Assembly (NCBI GenBank): GCA_035544835.1
Contig: DASZZV010000276.1
Span: forward strand, 1-11,079
Reading direction: 5' to 3'
Source of the DNA: DASZZV01 sp035544835
Lineage (GTDB): Bacteria > Acidobacteriota > Thermoanaerobaculia > Gp7-AA8
DNA: 11,079 nt
Part shown: positions 6,787 to 11,079 of the stretch, piece by piece
How the letters are laid out: every line of letters begins with the position of its first letter
Numbering within the stretch: the stretch's first letter is position 1
Notes under the pieces: generated by a model
Told to the model about the DNA's origin: nothing
What the model saw: the letters and a program-made list of their open reading frames with translations, nothing else
The model's database searches: none
Position numbers and translations under genes: made by a program

Positions 6787-9456
6787 TTGCCGATCAGCCC
6801 CGGTACTCGGTTTGGTCCCTATTCGGTCGAAGCCTCCCTCGGAGCGGGTGGGATGGGAGAGGTCTATCGCGCGACCGATACGCGGCTCGATCGGAAAGTA
6901 GCGCTGAAGGTTCTCGCCCCTCATCTGTCGTCGAATCCTGATCTTCGCCAGCGATTCGAGCGCGAGGCCAAGGCCATCTCCTCGTTCAATCATCCCCACA
7001 TCTGCATCCTCCACGATGTCGGCACGCACGAGGGAACCAGTTACCTCGTCATGGAGCTGTGCGAGGGAGATACGCTCGCTGAGCGAATTGCCCGCGGACC
7101 GCTCCCGCCTGACCAGGCCCTCCGTTATGCGATCGAGATCGCCGATGCGCTCGACAAGGCGCATCGCCAGGGAATCGTTCATCGGGATCTCAAACCGCAG
7201 AACATCATGCTGACGAAGGGGGGCGCGAAGCTGCTCGACTTTGGGCTAGCCAAATATCGCCCCCCCGAAACCGTGGCCTTCGACGAGCCAACACAGCAGA
7301 AGCCGCTGACCTCGGCGGGCACGATCCTCGGCACCTTCAAGTACATGGCTCCCGAGCAGCTCGAAGGGAAGGAAGCGGACGAGCGGACGGACATCTTCTC
7401 TTTCGGTGTCGTCCTATACGAGATGGTGACGGGAAAGCACGCCTTCGAGGGCAGGAGCCGGGCCAGCCTGATCGCAGCGATTCTCGACAAGGAGCCCGAA
7501 TCCATCTCATCGGTTGCTCCGATGACACCGCCCGCATTCGAGCGAGTCATCCGCACCTGTCTGGCCAAGGATCCTGACGAGCGCTGGCAGACGGCGCATG
7601 ACGTTCTTCTCCAACTCAAATGGATCGCCGAGCTCGGATCCGAGGCTGGTGTCGCGAAACCCGTTCTGGCCAGGAGGAAAAATCGGGAGCGTCTGGCCTG
7701 GACGACGGCCGCGATTGCATCTGCCGCGTTGCTGATGACGGCGGGCGTCATGGTCTGGCGTGCTGCGCGAACTGAACGGCTTTCGTTGAAGTTCAATCTG
7801 GTCCCGCCGGACGACGTGAATGTCGACTTTGATCTGCAGAACTGTGGCGCGCTGACGATTTCACCGAACGGTCGACTGATCACTTTCATCGGAAAGAAGG
7901 GTGATGGAAAACCGATGCTTTACATCCGGGCGGTCGACTCGCTCGAGGCCCGACCTCTGCTCGGAACCGAGGAGCCGTCGTTTCCCTTCTGGTCACCCGA
8001 CAGCAGGCAGATCGCCTACTTTGCTGCCGAAAAACTGATGAGGGTCGACTTGAATGGCTCGCCACCGATCGGAGTCTGCCCGGTAGAGCCCTCTGCGCGT
8101 AGTGGCGGCTGGAACAGTGAGGGAACCATCATATTCTCCCCGTCATCGCTGTCGGGGATTTACCGCGTCGCTGCCGGCGGTGGCAAACCCGTAATCGTCA
8201 CGAAGCTCGATACGAGCCAAAGGGAGACAACACATCGATGGGCGAGCTTCCTGCCCGATGGGAAGCACTTTCTCTTCATGGCCGGATCGCACAGCTCGGG
8301 AACCAGGAGTGAGAGCAACGCCATCTATGCCGCGGACGTCGGGACCGGAAGCCGGTCGCTCGTTCTGAGGGCGCGGTCCAACGTTGCCTATTCGCAGGGA
8401 TACCTGCTTTATGAGCGAGACAACGTCCTCGTTGCGCAGAGGTTCAATCCAGGGAAGCTCAAAGTCGAAGGGGATCCGATTCCGGTCGCCAATGGAGTCC
8501 GTTACGACACCGCCTTCTTCCGAGGCATTTTCGCCGTTTCTTCGAACGGCACGGTCGTCTTCCAGCCGGGTCGCTCGGCGGCCGCCAACGAGTTGGCGAT
8601 GTTCGATCGCAGTGGGAAGAAGATCGCGGACGTGACGGCGCCGGGCGGTTTCCTGGAATGCCGGATCGCCCCCGATGGAACTGCTGTCGCTCTCACGATC
8701 GAAGACGTCGCGAACGGCACGACCGACATCTGGATCCAGGATCTCACCAGAGGTGTCCGCAGCCGCTTCACCTTCGGCGAGCTGCAGGAGGCGAACGCCG
8801 TTTGGTCGCCGGATGGCAAACGCCTCGCCTACAGCGACGTGCAGAAAATCGCCGACGACGTTTTCGTCAAAGACGTCGCCGGGGGCGAAGAAAAACCACT
8901 GTTCGTGAATGACGACACAAAGCAGCCGAGCGCCTGGTCGCCGGACGGCCGCCTCATCGCCTGCGATGTCAGGAAGACCGGACAGAACAAGAGCGACATT
9001 TGGCTGGTCCCCGTGGATGGAATCGCAAAACCCTATCCCTTCATCCATGCACCGTTCGATGAGCGCGGTGGCAACTTCTCGCCCGATGGAAAATGGTTTT
9101 CTTACATTTCGGACGAATCGGGCAAGCCTCAGCTGTACGTCACATCCTTCCCCGATCGCAGCAAACGCTGGCAGATTTCGACCGACGGCGGCGTCGGAGG
9201 TTTCTGGAGCAAAAACATGAAAGAGTTGGTGTTCGTCGATCTGAAGCGAAACCTGACCTCTGTGTCGATTGAGGAGGAAGGGAATGCCCTCAAGGTCGGC
9301 AAGGCGACGGTCCTGTTCAGCTCCGCAGGTGTCGTCAGCGGAGATCTCCTTGCGGATGCCTCGGAAGTCATGCTCATTCGCGAGCCCGACCAGGGTGTGG
9401 GGCGCCCACTCACGGTCATGACCGACTGGACGGCCGATCTCACGAAGTCGCATTGA
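6787..9456 (+). CDS. Ser/Thr protein kinase with PD40/TolB-type propeller
   Basis: This is an 889-residue membrane-anchored Hanks-type kinase starting at TTG. The kinase domain spans about 9-285: glycine loop GAGGMGEVY (19-27), ATP lysine K41 (VALK), E60, HRDLKPQN (132-139, D134), DFG (151-153) and APE (188-190), all intact. One transmembrane helix lies at about 303-324 after a basic RRKNRER stretch. The remaining ~560 residues are a beta-propeller of WD40-like PD40 repeats, with recurring blades such as WSPDSRQIAYF, WSPDGKRLAYSD, WSPDGRLIACD and FSPDGKWFSYISD. By topology this part should be extracytoplasmic and act as a sensor or interaction surface. The activation segment is of normal length (about 37 residues DFG to APE), unlike the first kinase. 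The gene sits just after a mobile-type element. Ligand and substrate are unknown. Confidence 0.95.
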   Translation: MPISPGTRFGPYSVEASLGAGGMGEVYRATDTRLDRKVALKVLAPHLSSNPDLRQRFEREAKAISSFNHPHICILHDVGTHEGTSYLVMELCEGDTLAERIARGPLPPDQALRYAIEIADALDKAHRQGIVHRDLKPQNIMLTKGGAKLLDFGLAKYRPPETVAFDEPTQQKPLTSAGTILGTFKYMAPEQLEGKEADERTDIFSFGVVLYEMVTGKHAFEGRSRASLIAAILDKEPESISSVAPMTPPAFERVIRTCLAKDPDERWQTAHDVLLQLKWIAELGSEAGVAKPVLARRKNRERLAWTTAAIASAALLMTAGVMVWRAARTERLSLKFNLVPPDDVNVDFDLQNCGALTISPNGRLITFIGKKGDGKPMLYIRAVDSLEARPLLGTEEPSFPFWSPDSRQIAYFAAEKLMRVDLNGSPPIGVCPVEPSARSGGWNSEGTIIFSPSSLSGIYRVAAGGGKPVIVTKLDTSQRETTHRWASFLPDGKHFLFMAGSHSSGTRSESNAIYAADVGTGSRSLVLRARSNVAYSQGYLLYERDNVLVAQRFNPGKLKVEGDPIPVANGVRYDTAFFRGIFAVSSNGTVVFQPGRSAAANELAMFDRSGKKIADVTAPGGFLECRIAPDGTAVALTIEDVANGTTDIWIQDLTRGVRSRFTFGELQEANAVWSPDGKRLAYSDVQKIADDVFVKDVAGGEEKPLFVNDDTKQPSAWSPDGRLIACDVRKTGQNKSDIWLVPVDGIAKPYPFIHAPFDERGGNFSPDGKWFSYISDESGKPQLYVTSFPDRSKRWQISTDGGVGGFWSKNMKELVFVDLKRNLTSVSIEEEGNALKVGKATVLFSSAGVVSGDLLADASEVMLIREPDQGVGRPLTVMTDWTADLTKSH

Positions 9457-9550
9457 GCGTTGGGCTCGAGGCAGAAGTCCTGACAGTACGGTGAACGGCC
9501 GGGGCGCATAGGTTCGAGCGAGCCAGAAGAGGAAATGAAAGAGGTCGGTC

Positions 9551-9569
9551 GTGGCGCGCAGCGCGTCAC
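9551..9569. repeat. GC palindrome GTGGCGCGC-A-GCGCGTCAC
   Basis: Nine-base arms (9551-9559 and 9561-9569) mirror each other around A9560, with one G/T wobble. It lies in the 127-bp gap between the second kinase and the truncated HsdR copy, 15 bp outside the direct repeat. There is no T tract, and a role as protein site or junction scar is open. Confidence 0.4.
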
Positions 9570-9583
9570 TCTGCTGCATCGGC

Positions 9584-9766
9584 TTAGGGAAGCCTCAGTG
9601 CCGGATCGTGCGTGTAAATCCAGGCGACTCCAGCTTCCAGCGCACGGCGAGCGTAAAAGCAGGCGGTGCGCGGATCTGTAGCGGTCAGCGCGTCGGCCTT
9701 CGCGGCCGAGTCAAAAAGCTCAGGCCATTCCGCCCGAACAAAGTCGAAGTTCGAAGTCCTCGCCAT
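9584..9766 (-). pseudogene. HsdR-like N-terminal fragment, copy 1
   Basis: The reading frame from ATG 9766 encodes about 60 residues (MARTSNFDFVRAEWPE...THDPALRLP). This resembles the N-terminus of type I restriction R-subunits and related DUF4145/helicase proteins, where FYARRALE and the following LPYQDNL are typical; full proteins have several hundred more residues. Homology stops inside the Tyr codon after LP, and the new junction makes TAA. An AGGTGA lies 9 nt before ATG. The fragment starts 49 nt after the yoeB stop on the same strand, so it is probably transcribed with the TA pair. It is about 95% identical to copy 2 at 10507-10797. It is most likely a gene remnant; a small functional protein cannot be excluded, because several differences between the copies are synonymous. 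Confidence 0.7.
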
Positions 9767-9809
9767 GCACGCCACTCACCTGCTGCGGTGTGCGGTCAGA
9801 ATAACGCAG
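9585..9809. repeat. Direct repeat flanking TA module, copy 1
   Basis: This 225-bp segment matches 10616-10837 with 11 mismatches and one 3-bp indel (about 95%). It includes the truncated HsdR-like 5' end and about 43 bp of its leader (CTGCGTTATTCTGACC...). It ends 6 bp from the yoeB stop codon. With copy 2 it brackets 806 bp holding yefM-yoeB. Confidence 0.92.
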
Positions 9810-9815
9810 AGTAGG

Positions 9816-10082
9816 TCATTCGTAATGCGTCCACATCCGGAGCACCTTGACCACTCGCTCCTTGCGCAGCACCTGGTAAACGATCCGGTGATGAATGTTG
9901 ATCCGGCGGGAGAATGCGCCGGAGAGATCACCGACCAGCTTCTCGAACGGAGGAGGGTTCTGGAACGGGTCCTGTCTTAACACCTCGAGCAGGATCTCGG
10001 CTTTCGGTTTCAGCCCCGACCGGCTCAGCTTCTTCGCATCCTTTGCGGCCTGCGAGGTGAATACGACCTGCCAGCCTTTCAC
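9816..10082 (-). CDS. yoeB: YoeB/Txe-family mRNA interferase toxin
   Basis: This is an 88-residue RelE-superfamily toxin expected to cleave mRNA in the ribosomal A site when freed from its antitoxin. E47 (FEKL), R66 (HHRIVY) and the C-terminal H86-Y87 (WTHYE) match the E. coli YoeB catalytic E46, R65, H83 and Y84, and the block LSGAFSRRINIHHRIVY is family-typical. The length is normal (E. coli 84). The start is GTG at 10082, overlapping the antitoxin stop as GTGA, so translation is probably coupled to yefM. It lies inside two direct repeats of an HsdR-like 5' end. All catalytic residues are present, so the toxin looks functional. Txe is an equivalent family name. Confidence 0.93.
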   Translation of the reverse strand: MKGWQVVFTSQAAKDAKKLSRSGLKPKAEILLEVLRQDPFQNPPPFEKLVGDLSGAFSRRINIHHRIVYQVLRKERVVKVLRMWTHYE

Positions 10083-10321
10083 CAGTCGAGCGACTCGACG
10101 CAGTCGGCCACCGGCGTTACCAGCCCTTTGCGGATCGACTTTCGCATCCCCGGAATCGATACGAGGTGAAGCGTCTCCTGAATGGAGCGCCAGTCATCCT
10201 CAGAGACGACCACGGCATTGGCCCGCTTCCCGGTGATGAGCACCGGCTCGCTCGTGACCGCCGTCTCATCGAGCAGCTTGTACAGATTGGTCCGGGCGTC
10301 ACTGGCAGTAATCGTTTTCAT
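10079..10321 (-). CDS. yefM: YefM/Phd-family antitoxin
   Basis: This 80-residue antitoxin should bind and neutralise the YoeB toxin and, with it, repress the operon. The N-terminal DNA-binding/dimerisation part has the family pattern MKTITASDARTNLYKLLDE, followed by PVLITGKRANAVVVSEDDW; the variable C-terminus would wrap the toxin. A longer open frame reaches 10447, but ATG 10321 matches the family start and has AGGAG (minus strand, 10329-10333) 7 nt upstream. The operator palindromes at 10334-10353 lie in the leader. The stop overlaps the toxin start by 4 bp. Context, length and overlap all fit a complete type II TA pair. Confidence 0.93.
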   Translation of the reverse strand: MKTITASDARTNLYKLLDETAVTSEPVLITGKRANAVVVSEDDWRSIQETLHLVSIPGMRKSIRKGLVTPVADCVESLDW

Positions 10322-10328
10322 TTGGCAA

Positions 10329-10353
10329 CTCCTAGCGTACGCTTTCTCGTACG
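10329..10353 (-). promoter_or_regulatory. yefM-yoeB operator palindromes and RBS
   Basis: On the minus strand AGGAG (10329-10333) is preceded by the 10-bp palindrome AGCGTACGCT (10334-10343) and by CGTACG (10348-10353). The two GTAC-core sites are centred at 10338.5 and 10350.5, exactly 12 bp apart. In E. coli, YefM-YoeB binds a long and a short palindrome with TGTACA cores, also 12 bp centre to centre. The same geometry with CGTACG cores predicts autorepression here. TTGACG (10352-10357 complement) could be a -35 element overlapping the second site. Confidence 0.7.
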
Positions 10354-10480
10354 TCAAAGCGAATCGGCCCGCCTGTATAATCATCTGAAGCGGCGATTTG
10401 AGTGGACCGAGTAGCAGCTCTCTAGATTCCCAAGCTCGGCATTTCAATCTGCACCTTCGGTAGCATCAGCGCTGAGACTT

Positions 10481-10500
10481 CTTTGAGATGAATCTCAAAG
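10481..10500. repeat. 20-bp palindrome between HsdR copy 2 and yefM
   Basis: CTTTGAGAT (10481-10489) and ATCTCAAAG (10492-10500) are perfect inverted arms around GA. The site lies 6 nt beyond the stop codon of the copy-2 frame on the minus strand and about 160 bp before yefM. The centre is very short and there is no T tract, so a protein-binding site is as likely as a terminator. The rest of 10322-10506 shows nothing else apart from the TA operator. Confidence 0.5.
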
Positions 10501-10506
10501 CCGACT

Positions 10507-10797
10507 TCAACTCCGAGCTTCTCTTTCTGACCTCCTCGAATTAGTCGACCAGCAGTTCGATCGAAACGAAAACAGAAGCTCCGACCCTTGAGAACCTCCT
10601 CTCAGGTTGTCCTGATAGGGAAGCCTCAGTGCCGGGTCATGCGTGTAAATCCAGGCGACCCCGCCCTCCAGCGCACGGCGAGCGTAAAAGCAGGCGGTGC
10701 GCGGATCTGTAGCGGTCAACGCCTCGGCCTTCGCCGCCGAGTCAAAAATCTCAGGCCATTCCGCCCGAACAAAGTCGAAGTTCGAAGTCCTCGCCAT
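10507..10797 (-). pseudogene. HsdR-like N-terminal fragment, copy 2
   Basis: The frame from ATG 10797 encodes about 96 residues. The first ~65 (MARTSNFDFVRAEWPEIF...LRLPYQDNL) resemble the N-terminus of type I restriction R-subunits, and it keeps YQDNL, which copy 1 has lost. After YQDNL the expected family sequence (typically SALIHEP) is replaced by RGGSQGSELLFSF..., low-complexity and Ser/Arg-rich with no similarity I recognise, up to a stop at 10507. It is therefore a truncated gene joined to unrelated DNA. AGGTGA lies 9 nt before the ATG, as in copy 1. The amino-acid differences from copy 1 after the ATG are only L/I, D/E and A/G. Confidence 0.7.
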
Positions 10798-10837
10798 GCA
10801 CACCACTCACCTGCGGTGTGCGGTCAGAATAACGCAG
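10616..10837. repeat. Direct repeat flanking TA module, copy 2
   Basis: This 222-bp segment is the partner of 9585-9809 (11 mismatches, one 3-bp indel in the leader). Both copies break at the GCGTTATT-containing leader on one side and within or after the LP(Y) codons on the other. Confidence 0.92.
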
Positions 10838-10940
10838 GCACTCAACGAACTGGAGATTCAAAACACGAAGGGAACTGCCTGGTAGGAACCGGCTTCTCGC
10901 CAAGCCACGCTAACCCTCTCGAACCGCGCTACCGATCCGC

Positions 10941-11005
10941 TGTCATCCCGAGCGATTGACCGCGGAGCGCGGCGTCTGAGTGAAAGAAACCAGGGTGTCA
11001 TCCCG
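10941..11005. repeat. Dispersed repeat, right copy (inverted to 1-65)
   Basis: This is the reverse complement of 1-65 at 64 of 65 positions. It starts with TGTCATCC and ends in GTGTCATCCCG, where it overlaps the next repeat arm. The two copies lie in opposite orientation 10.9 kb apart, enclosing all genes of the window. Confidence 0.9.
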
Positions 11006-11037
11006 AGCGTCGAGCGAGGGATCTGGGAGGGGGCCTT
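10995..11037. repeat. Arm of the 42-bp palindromic repeat family
   Basis: GTGTCATCCCGAGC...GAGCGAGGGATCTGGG.GGGGGCCTT matches the left arm at 6486-6527 with a small insertion and a few substitutions. The inverted partner arm is not seen before the window end. Confidence 0.8.
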
Positions 11038-11079
11038 GCGGTGTGGAGTCTTGGAGCTCTCTTACGATTGTGCGAGGCG

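Larger units (their letters stand above)
10838..11079. other. Non-coding right end with dispersed repeats
   Basis: After the direct repeat, 10838-10940 shows no gene or clear signal. From 10941 to 11037 two dispersed repeat units are joined, and the last 42 bp show nothing recognisable. Any right arm of the palindrome starting at 10995 would lie outside the window. Confidence 0.6.

Noticed and set aside
6419..6787. 122-residue minus-strand frame with SRAAARDLGGG repeats
   Set aside because: It translates the dispersed palindromic repeat. The same residue string appears from both strands because of the inverted arms, a common annotation artefact.
8143..9579. 478-residue open frame on the minus strand
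   Set aside because: It runs antisense through the PD40 propeller of the second kinase, has no recognisable domain, and is explained by GC-rich codon bias of the sense gene.
10376..10381. TATAAT on the plus strand as a -10 box
   Set aside because: No plus-strand gene follows, and the candidate -35 at 17 bp (GTCAAA) is poor. The TA genes are on the minus strand.
10322..10447. N-terminal extension of YefM by 42 residues
   Set aside because: The extension crosses the operator palindromes and ribosome binding site, and the family start aligns with ATG 10321.

Overview
The window is an accessory-looking stretch of a GC-rich bacterial chromosome. It carries a biotin biosynthesis operon, two very large Hanks-type Ser/Thr kinases with different C-terminal sensor modules, a YefM-YoeB toxin-antitoxin (TA) pair, and several dispersed palindromic repeats. 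No 16S rRNA or other taxonomic marker is present. Membrane-anchored kinases fused to TPR and PD40/TolB-type propeller repeats, together with dispersed TGTCATCCCGAGC...GAGGGATCT repeats, fit an Acidobacteriota-like soil bacterium. That placement is inference.

Layout. Positions 1-65 hold a dispersed repeat whose inverted partner lies at 10941-11005. On the minus strand, 80-2881 is a compact bioB-bioF-bioD operon with overlapping genes. BioB makes biotin from dethiobiotin, BioF makes 8-amino-7-oxononanoate and BioD makes dethiobiotin; bioA, bioC and bioH are not in the window. Positions 2882-3439 are a divergent intergenic region with possible bio operator repeats and an attC-like hairpin. A plus-strand kinase with TolB-like and TPR modules occupies 3440-6160. 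Positions 6161-6786 are repeat-rich and hold a nested inverted-repeat element with a perfect 42-bp stem. A second plus-strand kinase with a PD40 propeller (6787-9456) starts at TTG behind a strong Shine-Dalgarno sequence.

The right end (about 9585-10837) is the most unusual part. A minus-strand yefM-yoeB pair lies between two direct repeats of about 225 bp that are about 95% identical. Each repeat carries the leader and first ~60 codons of a type I restriction R-subunit (HsdR)-like gene, truncated at a different point. The TA promoter region has two GTAC-core palindromes spaced exactly 12 bp centre to centre, the geometry known for the E. coli yefM-yoeB operator. The window closes with further copies of the dispersed palindromic repeat.

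The biotin genes form one pathway. The kinases are probably independent membrane signalling proteins with no evident link to biotin. The right end looks like the remnant of a defence island: broken restriction genes with a surviving addiction module.
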